Under the pieces are notes generated by a model that was given only the letters and a program-made list of their open reading frames with translations, made no database searches and was not told the DNA's origin. A stretch of DNA of 64,000 bases from Xanthomonas translucens pv. cerealis (GTDB lineage Bacteria > Pseudomonadota > Gammaproteobacteria > Xanthomonadales > Xanthomonadaceae): the NCBI RefSeq assembly GCF_006838285.1, contig NZ_CP038228.1:620001-684000 (forward strand), in the 5' to 3' direction. A program made the translations under genes and the position numbers. This document shows positions 25,584-34,646 of the stretch, in pieces. Position 1 is the stretch's first letter, and each line of letters starts with the position of its first letter.

Positions 25584-28316
25584 TTACCGCGGGATGGGCG
25601 CGCTGCCCTGGATCGAAAACGCGGCCTCTTCGCCGGAGGCGTCGGTGCCGGGCTGGCCGCCGCCGACGAACACACGGTAGTCGCCGGGCTGCACCGCGCG
25701 CTGGCCGGCGCGATCGACGTCGCTGAGCTGCCGCGGCGCCAGTTCGAAACTCACGTCGCGCGCTTCGCCCGGCTGCAGCGTCACCCGCTGGAAGCCGACC
25801 AGGGTGCGCAGCGGCGATTGCGCGCCTTGCGGGAATTGCAGGTACACCTGCACCACTTCGTCGCCCGCGCGCGTGCCGCTGTTGCGTACCTGCGTGCGCA
25901 CCCGCAGGTGCGCACCCGCCTGCAGCGTGGTCGCCGACAGTTGCGGCGCGGCGTAGGTAAAGCGGGTGTAGCTCAGCCCGCTGCCGAACGCGAACAGCGG
26001 CTCGCCCTTGAAGTAGCGGTAGGTGCGGCCCTTCATGTCGTAGCTGACATAGGCCGGCAGATCCTTGGTGGAGCGGTAGAAGGTCACCGGCAGGCGGCCG
26101 CCCGGATTGACGTCGCCGGCCAGCGCCTGCGCGATCGCGGTGCCGCCGGACTGCCCCGGATACCATGCCGCGACGATCGCGTCGGCATGCTGCTTGGCCC
26201 AGTTCAGCGCCACCGCGCTGCCGCTCATCAGCACCACCACGAGCGGCTTGCCGCTGGCCTTGGCGCGTTCCAGCAGCGCCTGCTGCGCCGCGGGCAGGGC
26301 CAGGTCGTTGCGGTCGCCGCCGTCGAAGCCGGGCACGTCGATGCGCAGTTCCTCGCCTTCCACGTCCGGCGACAGGCCGACGAAGGCGACCACCGCATCG
26401 GCCTGCGCGACCGCGCGTTCGGCTTCGGCCAGTTGCGGCGCGGCCGGCGCCAGCCATTCCAGGCGCAGGCCCTGGTCCTGGCCGCGGTGCTCCAGTTCCA
26501 GGCGGATGCGGCGCGGGCGCGTGTCGTCGAAGTGCAGCACGGTCTGGACGTTGCGGCCGTCGGCGTTGTGCATGCCGGCCGGCACGTGCTTGTCCTCGGC
26601 GTTGCCGGCGACGACCAGCTGGTCGTCGATGTACAGCCGCACCGGATCGTGGCCGGCGCAATCGAAGCAGCGCGCCACGCGCACCGCCAGGGTGTAGTCG
26701 CCCGGTCCCGGCGGCAGCAGTTCGCCGCTCCAGCGCACCGCGTAGCGGTCCTTGTCCAGGCCCTTGGCCGGCGCCACGTGATCCCAGTTGAAGCTGACCA
26801 CGCGGTCCTGGCGCTGCGTGCGCGGGCGGCCGGCCAGATCGACGTTGTCGAAATACTCGCCACGCAGGCCGGGCGTGCCGTCGCTGCGCAGGGCGGTCTC
26901 GGGGATCATGCCGGACACGCCGGCGGCCAGCGGCGCGCCTTGCGCGTAGCGCACGTTCGCGGCGCCGAAGCGCTCGCGCAGGCCCAGCAGCGGCGTCACC
27001 GGCGCGGCCGAGGTGCCCTGGTAGTTGGCTTCCAGCGCGGCCAGCGCGTCAGCATTGGGGCCGATCACCGCCAGCCGCACGCCTGGCTTCAGCGGCAGGG
27101 TGGCGTTGCGGTTCTGCAGCAGCACCAGCGATTGCTGCGCGGCCCGCAGCGCCAGTGCGCGGTGTGCGGCGCTGTCCACGTCCTTGGCGCCCAGCCGCGC
27201 GTACGGGTCTTTGCCTTGCGGTTGCAGTTCGCCGAGCCGGTAGCGCGCGGCGAACAGCCGCACCAGCGACTGGTCGAGCAGGGCTTCGTCGGCGTCGCCG
27301 CGTTCGATCGCCTTGCCAAGTTCGCGGTAGGCGTAGCCGCAGTTGAGGTCGTGGCCGGCCTTGAGCGCGGCGGCGGAGGAGCCGGCATTGTCGGCGCGGA
27401 AATAATGGAACTGGGTCATGTCGTCCACGGCATCGCAGTCGGAGACGACGAAGCCGGTGAAGCCCCAGTCGCCGCGCAGGCGGCCATTGAGCAGCCAGTC
27501 GGCGGCGCAGGCCGGGGTGCCGTGCAGGGCGTTGTAGGCGCACATCACCGAACCGGCGCGGCCGTCGACGATGGCGGCGCGGAACGCGGGGGTATAGGTC
27601 GCTTCCAGGTCATGCGGCGACACGTCCACGTCGAAGCCGTGGCGGCCGGGTTCCGGGCCGCTGTGCACGGCCAGGTGCTTGGGAGTGGCGATGGTGCGCG
27701 GGTGGGTGAGGTCGTTGCCCTGCAGGCCGTGGATGAAGCCCACCGCCAGTTGTCCGGTGAGATACGGGTCTTCGCCGTAGGTCTCCATGCCGCGGCCCCA
27801 GCGCGGGTCGCGGAAGATGTTGATGTTCGGCGACCAGATGGTCAGTCCGGCGTAGCGCGGGTGGTCCTTGCCGGGGCCGCCGGCGAGATTGAACTTGGCG
27901 CGCGCTTCGGTCGAGGTCACCGTGCCGACCTGCTCGAGCAGGGCGGTGTTCCAGGTCGCAGCCAGGCCGATGGCCTGCGGGAACACGGTGGCGTAGCCGT
28001 TGCGGGCGATGCCGTGCAGGCCCTCGTTCCACCATTCGTAGGCCGGCACGCCCAGGCGCGGGATCGCTGGCGCAGCGTTCATCGCCTGCGCCACTTTTTC
28101 CTCGCGGGTCATCTTCGCCACCAGTGCGGCGGCGCGGTCGTCGGCGTCGTCGGCATGGGCGAGCGGGGAGGAGAGCAGTCCCAATAGGCATAGCGCCTGT
28201 GGGAGGGACTTCAGTCCCGACGCTTTGACGGTACCGCCCTGTCGGGACTGATGGCCCGAGGCCGCGCGGAGTCCCTCCCACAGTGGCGCAGGCTGGCTGG
28301 TCTTTCCGTTCCGCAT
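25584..28316 (-). CDS. nixI: GH3 beta-xylosidase with PA14 insert
   Basis: The protein has 910 residues if started at ATG 28316, which overlaps the GH2 stop (TGATG). The N-terminal barrel (GVPAYEWWNEGLHG, KHLAVHSGPE, FVVSDCDAV with the nucleophile Asp) is followed by the alpha/beta domain, an inserted PA14 domain (GLRGEYFDNVDLAGRP onward) and a C-terminal fibronectin-III-like domain. In X. campestris, NixI cleaves the beta-1,2-xylose of plant N-glycans. Oddity: a REP element (28199-28283) lies inside the frame and encodes about residues 12-39, including the two Lys just before the hydrophobic signal core (LCLLGLLSSPLAHA). The reading frame is kept throughout. Confidence 0.88.
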   Translation of the reverse strand: MRNGKTSQPAPLWEGLRAASGHQSRQGGTVKASGLKSLPQALCLLGLLSSPLAHADDADDRAAALVAKMTREEKVAQAMNAAPAIPRLGVPAYEWWNEGLHGIARNGYATVFPQAIGLAATWNTALLEQVGTVTSTEARAKFNLAGGPGKDHPRYAGLTIWSPNINIFRDPRWGRGMETYGEDPYLTGQLAVGFIHGLQGNDLTHPRTIATPKHLAVHSGPEPGRHGFDVDVSPHDLEATYTPAFRAAIVDGRAGSVMCAYNALHGTPACAADWLLNGRLRGDWGFTGFVVSDCDAVDDMTQFHYFRADNAGSSAAALKAGHDLNCGYAYRELGKAIERGDADEALLDQSLVRLFAARYRLGELQPQGKDPYARLGAKDVDSAAHRALALRAAQQSLVLLQNRNATLPLKPGVRLAVIGPNADALAALEANYQGTSAAPVTPLLGLRERFGAANVRYAQGAPLAAGVSGMIPETALRSDGTPGLRGEYFDNVDLAGRPRTQRQDRVVSFNWDHVAPAKGLDKDRYAVRWSGELLPPGPGDYTLAVRVARCFDCAGHDPVRLYIDDQLVVAGNAEDKHVPAGMHNADGRNVQTVLHFDDTRPRRIRLELEHRGQDQGLRLEWLAPAAPQLAEAERAVAQADAVVAFVGLSPDVEGEELRIDVPGFDGGDRNDLALPAAQQALLERAKASGKPLVVVLMSGSAVALNWAKQHADAIVAAWYPGQSGGTAIAQALAGDVNPGGRLPVTFYRSTKDLPAYVSYDMKGRTYRYFKGEPLFAFGSGLSYTRFTYAAPQLSATTLQAGAHLRVRTQVRNSGTRAGDEVVQVYLQFPQGAQSPLRTLVGFQRVTLQPGEARDVSFELAPRQLSDVDRAGQRAVQPGDYRVFVGGGQPGTDASGEEAAFSIQGSAPIPR
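28199..28283. repeat. REP-like palindrome (GGGAGGGACTTCAGTCCCGAC family) inside the GH3 gene
   Basis: TGTGGGAGGGACTTCAGTCC (28199-28218) and its inverted partner ending GGAGTCCCTCCCACA (28269-28283) flank a smaller inner arm, GTCGGGACTGATG, at 28241. It is a different family from the 20689-type unit. It lies within codons 12-39 of GH3. Confidence 0.85.
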
Positions 28317-31015
28317 CACTTCGCCTCCGCCGGCTCGGACGGCGCACCGGCCAGGGTGGCGGCCAGGTCGCGCACCTGCAAGGCACCGCGCAGCTGCTCC
28401 AGCGTGGCGGCGGTGCGCACGTGCACGGTCAGCGGCTCGCCTGGCAGCAGGTCGAAGGCGTTGTCCGAGAGCGTGGCGTCCAGATCGCCGAACGCCAGCC
28501 ACACTTCGCGCGCCAGGGTGGTGCTGGTCAGGGTCAGCGTGTAGCCGTCGCCATCGGCACGCAGTTCGCTGCGGATGTCGGGGCTGGGCAGGTGCAGGTG
28601 CTTGGCCGCATCGAAGAACACCAGGTTGCGCGACAGCACGCGCGCGCCGTCGAGCAGTTCGAACACCGCGACGCTGCGCTTGGGGTCGGCGCGGCGCAGC
28701 AGCTGCGCATCGCTGAAACTGCCCACGCGCACGCTGGACAGCGGCGCCAGGGTCACCGGCTTCTCGCTCTTGCTCAGCACCTTGCCGGACACGTCCATCA
28801 CCCGCATGCGCCAGCGCGCGGCCAGCGGCACGGTGCGGTCGGACACCAGCGTCACCTCGGTCTGGCCCTGGTCGTTGCGCAGCGCGGCGATCAGTTCCGG
28901 CGCGTAGAAGCGCCTGGCGTGGTAATGCAGCGCCTTCCAGCGGCCGAAGTAGTCCAGGCTCGACCAGGACGCGCCGGGCCACACGTCGTTGAGCTGCCAG
29001 TACAGCGAACCCATCGACTGCGGCCGCGCCGCGCGCAGGTGCTCGGCGGCCAGGGCGATGCCTTCGGCCTGCATCAGCTGGCTCAGGTAGACGAAGCTTT
29101 CGAAGTCCTTGGGCTTGCCGAATGCGCGGCGGATGTACAGCAGCAGGCGCTGGTTGCCGTTGCCCTTGTCGAACTTCTGGTGCGCGCGCATCACCGGCGA
29201 TTCCGGCTGCAGGTCACCGGGTTCGGCGAAGGCGCGGATGGTGCGCATCTCCGGGAACGACTGCAGGCCGTATTCGGACATGAAGCGTGGGGTGACGTTG
29301 AGGTAGTCGGTGACCGGCAGCGCCGGGCCGCCCCAGACCTTCCAGTAGTGCATGTCGCCGTCGTCGGGCTGGTCCGCGGCGCCGTCGAAATCGGTGCCGG
29401 GCGAAGTGGCCCAGTACGGGGTGTCGCTGTCGTACTTGCTGACCGCTTCGCGCAGCACGGTGCCGAACAGCGTGGTCATGCCGCGTTCGATGCGGCTGCG
29501 TTCTTCCGGGTCGATCGACTGCTTGAACTTGACCCGGTCGCCCCAGTTTTCCCAGCCGGTCTGCACTTCGTTGTTGCCGCACCAGATGACGATGCTGGGG
29601 TGATCGCCCAGGCGCTTGACCTGCGCCTCGGCCTCGGCGCGGGTGTTCTCGCGGAATGCCACGTCGTAGGGCGGAATCGCACCGCCGAACATGAAGTCCT
29701 GCCAGATCATGATGCCCAGGCGGTCGGCGTCCTCGTAGAAGCTGTCCGGCTGGTAGTGGCCGCCGCCCCACATGCGCAGCATGTTCATGTTGGCGTCGCG
29801 CGCCGATTGCAGGATGCCGTGCATGCGCGCGGCATCGACCCGGCTGGGGAAGCTGTCGAACGGGATCAGGTTGGCGCCCTTGGCGAAGACCGGGATGCCG
29901 TTGACCACGATCGCGAAGCCCTTGCCCCACTGGTCCTTGTCGCGATGCAATTCGACGCTGCGCAGGCCGGTGACGCGCTGGGTGGCGTCGCTGTCGCCGG
30001 CGGCGTCGCGCAGGCGCGCCTTGAACGTGTACAGATCCTGCTTGCCGTAGCCGACCGGGAACCAGCGCTGCGGCTTGGCGATGCGCACCGGCACGGTCAG
30101 CGTGTTGCTGCCGGAATCGAGCACCGCTTTCTGGCTCAGCTGCGCCACGCGCTGGCCGTCGGGGCCGAGCACGTCCAGTTCCAGCTGCACTTCGCCGCTG
30201 CGGCCGGCCTGCACCTCCAGTTGCGCGAGCAGTTGCGCCGCGTCCGCATCGACGCGTTGCTGGGCGATGTGCAGGCTTTGCACGCGCAACGCGTCCCAGG
30301 CTTCCACGCGCACGTCCTGCCAGATGCCGGCGGTGACGATGCGCGGACCCCAGTCCCAGCCGAAGGTGTACGGCGCCTTGCGCACGTAGGTGGAGCTGTG
30401 CCGCGCCACCGGCTCGTCGCCGAATGCGGAGTCGTAGGCGCCGGGCAGCGCGTATGGCTGCTTGGCCAGCCACGGCTGGATCTTCTTGATCGGCGAGTAC
30501 AGCCGCACTTCCAGCACGTTGTCGCCACGCTTGAGCAGCGGCTTGGCGTCCACCCGCCACTGCCGGAACATGTTGTCGGCGGCAAGCAGTTTTTTGCCGT
30601 TGAGGTAGACCTCGGCAAAGGTGTCCAGGCCGTCGAACACCAGTTCCACGTGCTCGCGCGCGAGCAGCGCGGGGTCGGCCTTGAAGTGCGTCTGGTACTG
30701 CCAGTCGCTCAACCCGGCCCATTGGATCTTGGCCTCGTTGTCGCGATAGAACGGATCGGGCACCACCCCGGCCGCGATCAGATCGGTCTGCACCATGCCC
30801 GGTACCTGCGCCGGCAACCACTGCGCCGCCTTGGGGAATTCCTTGGCATGCGCCTCGCCCGGCGCCAGCCGCACCTGCCAGCCCTGCTGCAGCGACAGCG
30901 TCGCCGGCACCGCCGCCTGGCCCAGCAGCGGCACGCCCAATGCCATGAGCAGCCCGAGCCGGGCGGGGAGGCGCGCGCGCGGCGCGGAACGGGGACGGCG
31001 GTGCGGCTGGGTCAT
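28316..31015 (-). CDS. nixH: GH2 beta-mannosidase, first copy
   Basis: The protein has 899 residues with a signal peptide (ending LLGQAAV). The domain order is galactose-binding-like sandwich, Ig-like domain and GH2 barrel. IWCGNNEVQTG and RFMSEYGLQSF carry the two catalytic Glu residues. It removes the beta-1,4-mannose next to the chitobiose core of N-glycans. The gene starts 17 bases after GH20, and its stop overlaps the GH3 start. It is at the nixH position of the published operon order. The last 580 bases are almost identical to the second copy (two differences seen), which points to recent gene conversion. Confidence 0.9.
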   Translation of the reverse strand: MTQPHRRPRSAPRARLPARLGLLMALGVPLLGQAAVPATLSLQQGWQVRLAPGEAHAKEFPKAAQWLPAQVPGMVQTDLIAAGVVPDPFYRDNEAKIQWAGLSDWQYQTHFKADPALLAREHVELVFDGLDTFAEVYLNGKKLLAADNMFRQWRVDAKPLLKRGDNVLEVRLYSPIKKIQPWLAKQPYALPGAYDSAFGDEPVARHSSTYVRKAPYTFGWDWGPRIVTAGIWQDVRVEAWDALRVQSLHIAQQRVDADAAQLLAQLEVQAGRSGEVQLELDVLGPDGQRVAQLSQKAVLDSGSNTLTVPVRIAKPQRWFPVGYGKQDLYTFKARLRDAAGDSDATQRVTGLRSVELHRDKDQWGKGFAIVVNGIPVFAKGANLIPFDSFPSRVDAARMHGILQSARDANMNMLRMWGGGHYQPDSFYEDADRLGIMIWQDFMFGGAIPPYDVAFRENTRAEAEAQVKRLGDHPSIVIWCGNNEVQTGWENWGDRVKFKQSIDPEERSRIERGMTTLFGTVLREAVSKYDSDTPYWATSPGTDFDGAADQPDDGDMHYWKVWGGPALPVTDYLNVTPRFMSEYGLQSFPEMRTIRAFAEPGDLQPESPVMRAHQKFDKGNGNQRLLLYIRRAFGKPKDFESFVYLSQLMQAEGIALAAEHLRAARPQSMGSLYWQLNDVWPGASWSSLDYFGRWKALHYHARRFYAPELIAALRNDQGQTEVTLVSDRTVPLAARWRMRVMDVSGKVLSKSEKPVTLAPLSSVRVGSFSDAQLLRRADPKRSVAVFELLDGARVLSRNLVFFDAAKHLHLPSPDIRSELRADGDGYTLTLTSTTLAREVWLAFGDLDATLSDNAFDLLPGEPLTVHVRTAATLEQLRGALQVRDLAATLAGAPSEPAEAK

Positions 31016-31032
31016 GCGTGGGTCTCCAGGGG

Positions 31033-33522
31033 TCAACGCGCGGCGGCGGGGGGCGCCTGCGCGGTGGTTTCGATCAGGTGGACGGCGCCGATGGCGTAGT
31101 ACGGGCCGTTGCTGCGGGCGGTGGAGCGCAGGCACAGGTCGTGCGTGCCGGTCTGCTTGGGCAGCGGCGCTTCCAGCGAGAATTGCTCGCCCAGCGCCTT
31201 GCCGCCCGGCAGCGGCAGCCGCGCCAGCAGCTTGCCCTTGCAGTCGCCCAGGCGCACTTCCAGTTCGCCGCGTGCGGTCCTGGCCGGGTATTGCTTGACC
31301 TTGGACTGCTCGTGCGCCAGCCCGTAGTTGCGCGCCAGCCGTGCCGCATCGATGCGGATGCGGGCGATGCCGTCCAGGCGCGCGTCGGCGTAGCGCCAGC
31401 AGCCGCTGAACAGGTCGATGTTGAACACCGGGGTGTCCTTGCCGGGCAGGTCCGGCAGCAGCGGCACGCGCAGGCCCAGGCTGCCGTCGGCGCAGGACCC
31501 CAGGCCCTGGGTGTCGCGGCTGAGCAGACCGGGGCGGTCGAGGATGCGGGTGCGCGGCGCAGCCAGCACGCTGCCGTCGTCGGCGAAGGTGGCCGCGCGC
31601 ACGGTGACCGGCAGGGTCACGTCGAACGGCTTGGCATAGTGCGGCGAGTCGGCCTTGGGTTCGCTGCCGTCGGTGGTGTAGCGGAAGCTGCCGAACCTGG
31701 CCTGGTTGCCGAGTGCGATGCTGGCCTTGCCGCTGTCCAGCGCGGCGTTGTCGCCGCCCTGGATGGCGATGTCCGGCGCGAACGCGCCGTCGCCGTAGTC
31801 GATGCCGAGCGCGCGGTAGCGGTTGAGTTGCGCCGGCAGGCGCTGCAGGAAGCCGTCCCAGCCGCGCGCCGCCATCGGCGACCACGCCGCCTCGGCCAGC
31901 GCGCTCAGGCGCGGGAACAGCGCATGGTCGATATGCCAGGCCGAGGGGATGTATTCGGCCCACAGCGCGGCCTGGGTGCCGAGCACGTGCTTGGCTTCCT
32001 CGGCGCTGAGCGCGGCGGGGACCGGGTCGAACTCGTAGACCTTCTGCAGCGGCAGCACCGACAGGCGCCCGTTGGGCTCGTCGCTGCGCGCGCTCTGCAG
32101 GTTGTCCAGGTACAGCCAGCCTGCTGGCGCCAGCACCACGTCGTGGCCCTGCTTGGCCGCGGTCACTGCGCCATCGATGCCGCGCCAGGACATCACCGAC
32201 GCGCTGGCCGGCAGGCCGCCTTCCAGGATCTCGTCCCAGCCGATCAGGCGCCGCTGGTGCTTGCTCAGGTAGTCGGACAGTTGCTGGTTGAACCAGCCCT
32301 GCATCGCATGCGCGTCCTTGACCCCGAGCTTGCGCATCTGCACGCGTACCGCCGGCGAACGCTCCCACTGGTCCTTGACCGCTTCGTCGCCGCCGATGTG
32401 GATGTACTGCGAGGGGAACAGCTGCAGCACTTCGTCGAGCACGCCCTGGATGAAGGTCATGCTCTTTGCGTCGGTATTGAACAGGTAGGGATTGACGCCC
32501 CAGTCCACCGACACCTTCGGCCGCTGTCGGGTCACGCCGACCAGTTCCGGATAGGCCGCCACCGCTGCCTGCGAGTGCCCGGGCATGTCCAGCTCCGGCA
32601 CGATGGTGATGTGCCGCGCGGCGGCGTAGGCGACCAGGTCGCGGATCTGGTCCTGTGTGTAGAAACCGCCGTAGCGGTCGGGCACGCCCTGCGTGCCGGC
32701 ACCGGGCGGGGTGCGCCAGGCGCCGATCTCGGTGAGCTTGGGATAGCGCTTGATCTCGATGCGCCAGCCCTGGTCGTCGGTCAGGTGCAGGTGCAGCACG
32801 TTGAGCTTGTGCTCGGCCATCGCGTCGATGACGTGCTTGACCGTGTCCGGGCCGTGGAAGTGGCGGGCCACGTCGAGCAGCAGGCCGCGCCAGCCGAAGC
32901 GCGGCCAGTCGCGGATCTTGACCTCGGGCACGTCCACTTCGCCCTTGCCGGCGTCGGGGGTGAGCAGCTGCCAGGCGCTCATCGCGCCGTAGAACAGGCC
33001 GCGCTCGTCGCGCGCCTGGATCAGCATGGTGCTGCCGTCCACGTCCAGCCCGTAGCCTTCCGGCGCTTCCACCGGGGCGTTGGGGTTCATCTGCAGGCGG
33101 ATGGCGCCATTGGCCGGAATGGTCTCGGCGCGCACCTCCAGCGCCAGGCCGCGGGTTTTTTCCAGCAGCGTGGCCAGTTGCCGCGCCACGCGCATGGCCG
33201 CCTCGTCGTCGGTCGGCACCGACAGCGTGCCGCCGGTGCCGATGGTCAGCGTGGCGCTGCCGCGCTTGACCTGCGCCGGCGCCGGGATCAGCGGCAACGG
33301 CGCGGTGTTCTCCGGCTTCGTTGCAGCCGGGGCCGGCGCGGCGGCGGGAGCGGGCTTGGCGGTGTCCGCGGCGGCGGGTGCGTCGCGGTTGCAGCCGCTC
33401 AGTACGGCAACGAGGGCGAACAGGGCAAGCCCCAGCCGCGTGCTGCGGGACGCCGCCGCGACGCCCGGCGGGGCGGTCGTCGGGCGGTGTGGCGTGCGCT
33501 GGCGTGCACCTGCTGCAATCAT
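31033..33522 (-). CDS. nixG: GH20 beta-N-acetylhexosaminidase, lipoprotein
   Basis: The protein has 829 residues. The N-terminus has a lipobox, LSGC (residues 41-44), followed by an Ala/Pro linker, so it is probably anchored in a membrane and faces the periplasm or cell surface. The GH20 N-terminal domain precedes the barrel (RGLLLDVARHFH, LHLHLTDDQGWR, IHIGGDEAV with the catalytic Asp-Glu pair). A final Cys-containing beta domain of about 170 residues follows the barrel. It removes GlcNAc from N-glycans. A decayed copy of its 3' end is at 25252-25510. It lies 55 bases after GH18. Confidence 0.9.
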   Translation of the reverse strand: MIAAGARQRTPHRPTTAPPGVAAASRSTRLGLALFALVAVLSGCNRDAPAAADTAKPAPAAAPAPAATKPENTAPLPLIPAPAQVKRGSATLTIGTGGTLSVPTDDEAAMRVARQLATLLEKTRGLALEVRAETIPANGAIRLQMNPNAPVEAPEGYGLDVDGSTMLIQARDERGLFYGAMSAWQLLTPDAGKGEVDVPEVKIRDWPRFGWRGLLLDVARHFHGPDTVKHVIDAMAEHKLNVLHLHLTDDQGWRIEIKRYPKLTEIGAWRTPPGAGTQGVPDRYGGFYTQDQIRDLVAYAAARHITIVPELDMPGHSQAAVAAYPELVGVTRQRPKVSVDWGVNPYLFNTDAKSMTFIQGVLDEVLQLFPSQYIHIGGDEAVKDQWERSPAVRVQMRKLGVKDAHAMQGWFNQQLSDYLSKHQRRLIGWDEILEGGLPASASVMSWRGIDGAVTAAKQGHDVVLAPAGWLYLDNLQSARSDEPNGRLSVLPLQKVYEFDPVPAALSAEEAKHVLGTQAALWAEYIPSAWHIDHALFPRLSALAEAAWSPMAARGWDGFLQRLPAQLNRYRALGIDYGDGAFAPDIAIQGGDNAALDSGKASIALGNQARFGSFRYTTDGSEPKADSPHYAKPFDVTLPVTVRAATFADDGSVLAAPRTRILDRPGLLSRDTQGLGSCADGSLGLRVPLLPDLPGKDTPVFNIDLFSGCWRYADARLDGIARIRIDAARLARNYGLAHEQSKVKQYPARTARGELEVRLGDCKGKLLARLPLPGGKALGEQFSLEAPLPKQTGTHDLCLRSTARSNGPYYAIGAVHLIETTAQAPPAAAR

Positions 33523-33577
33523 TCGGTCTACCTCGTGCTGTGCGGACGCCTATCGTAGTGGATCGGCGCGTAACGGA

Positions 33578-34633
33578 TCAGCGCGATGCGGTCGGCAGCT
33601 CGTCCCACACCTTCGGATCTTCGGCGCCCAGCACCCAGCAGCTGAAGCCTTCCAGGCCGTATTGCTTGACCAGGTCGTAGCGTGCGCGGAAGCTGCGCGC
33701 GTCCGGGCGGAACACCCACTCGCGCAAGTCGTCGCGGTAGAAGTAGAACCACGACTCCTGCTCCTGCGCATCCCATTGCACGGTGGCGTTCTGCTCGATC
33801 GCCAGCGGGAAGGATTCGTCGGCGTCGATGTAAGTCGCGGCGATGTTCGACGCTTCGGTGCCGTCTTCCTTCACCGGGTTGCCGGTGTACCAGCGGTAGC
33901 CGTAGGTGGCGATGCCCAGCGACAGCTTGTCCTTCGGCACCTGGGTCAGCGCGTAGTCCAGGTGCTTCTTCATCCACACCATGCCGTCGACCGGGCCGGG
34001 CGTGGTCCAGCGGGTGTGCTGGTCGTAGGTCATCAGGCTGACCAGGTCCACCGCCTGGCCCAGCGCCTTCAGGTCGTAGGCGCCGCGCCAGTATTCCCAC
34101 ATCCACTTGGAGAACTGCCCGCCTTCGGCGTAGCCCGGCGCGTTCGGCACCACCGCCACCGACATCTTCAGGCCGGCCTTGTGCAGCGCCTCGGCGGTCT
34201 GCTTGACCATCAGCGTGTAGGCGTCGCGGTCGGTCCAGGCGATGTTCTCGAAATCGAACTGGAAGCCGTAGTAGCCGTTCTTTTTGCCGTGGATCAGCAG
34301 CGAGGCGATCATGCGCTTCTTCGCATCTTCGTCGTGCATCAGCTTGTGGAAGCCGTCGCGGCCGGTGGTCATCGACAGGATCGGCATCACCCGCAGCTGC
34401 TTGCGCTTGGCGATGTCGTAGATGTACGCGTTGGGGGTGCCGCTGACCAGGCCGTTCTGGTCCACGCCGTACCAGGTCGGCACCACCACGTCGATCTTGT
34501 CGACGTTGGCCAGGAACGCGTTGGTCGATTTCTGCGTGCTCATCAGATAGAACAGCGCGGTCGGGTTCTTGGCCATGGCCGGGGTACAGACCATGGACAG
34601 GGCAAGCAGCAGCCCTGCGAATCGCTTCATCAT
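33578..34633 (-). CDS. nixF: GH18 endo-beta-N-acetylglucosaminidase-type enzyme
   Basis: The protein has 351 residues with a signal peptide (MMKRFAGLLLALSMVCTPAMA). The GH18 active site is seen as FQFDFENI (DxxDxDxE type, catalytic Glu in DFE). YDQHTRW and the later GFSCWVLGAEDP (conserved barrel Trp) support the family. At this operon position it would cut the chitobiose core and release glycans from glycopeptides, like ENGases. It starts 13 bases after the GH29 stop. It is short compared with chitinases and has no chitin-binding module, which supports an N-glycan role. Confidence 0.85.
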   Translation of the reverse strand: MMKRFAGLLLALSMVCTPAMAKNPTALFYLMSTQKSTNAFLANVDKIDVVVPTWYGVDQNGLVSGTPNAYIYDIAKRKQLRVMPILSMTTGRDGFHKLMHDEDAKKRMIASLLIHGKKNGYYGFQFDFENIAWTDRDAYTLMVKQTAEALHKAGLKMSVAVVPNAPGYAEGGQFSKWMWEYWRGAYDLKALGQAVDLVSLMTYDQHTRWTTPGPVDGMVWMKKHLDYALTQVPKDKLSLGIATYGYRWYTGNPVKEDGTEASNIAATYIDADESFPLAIEQNATVQWDAQEQESWFYFYRDDLREWVFRPDARSFRARYDLVKQYGLEGFSCWVLGAEDPKVWDELPTASR

Positions 34634-34646
34634 CGGGGGGTATCCG

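Noticed and set aside
25575..33558. Plus-strand open frames of 850-940 codons opposite GH3, GH2 and GH20
   Set aside because: The minus strand has catalytic motifs, signal peptides and tight operon spacing; the plus-strand products are His/Gln/Arg-rich artefacts.
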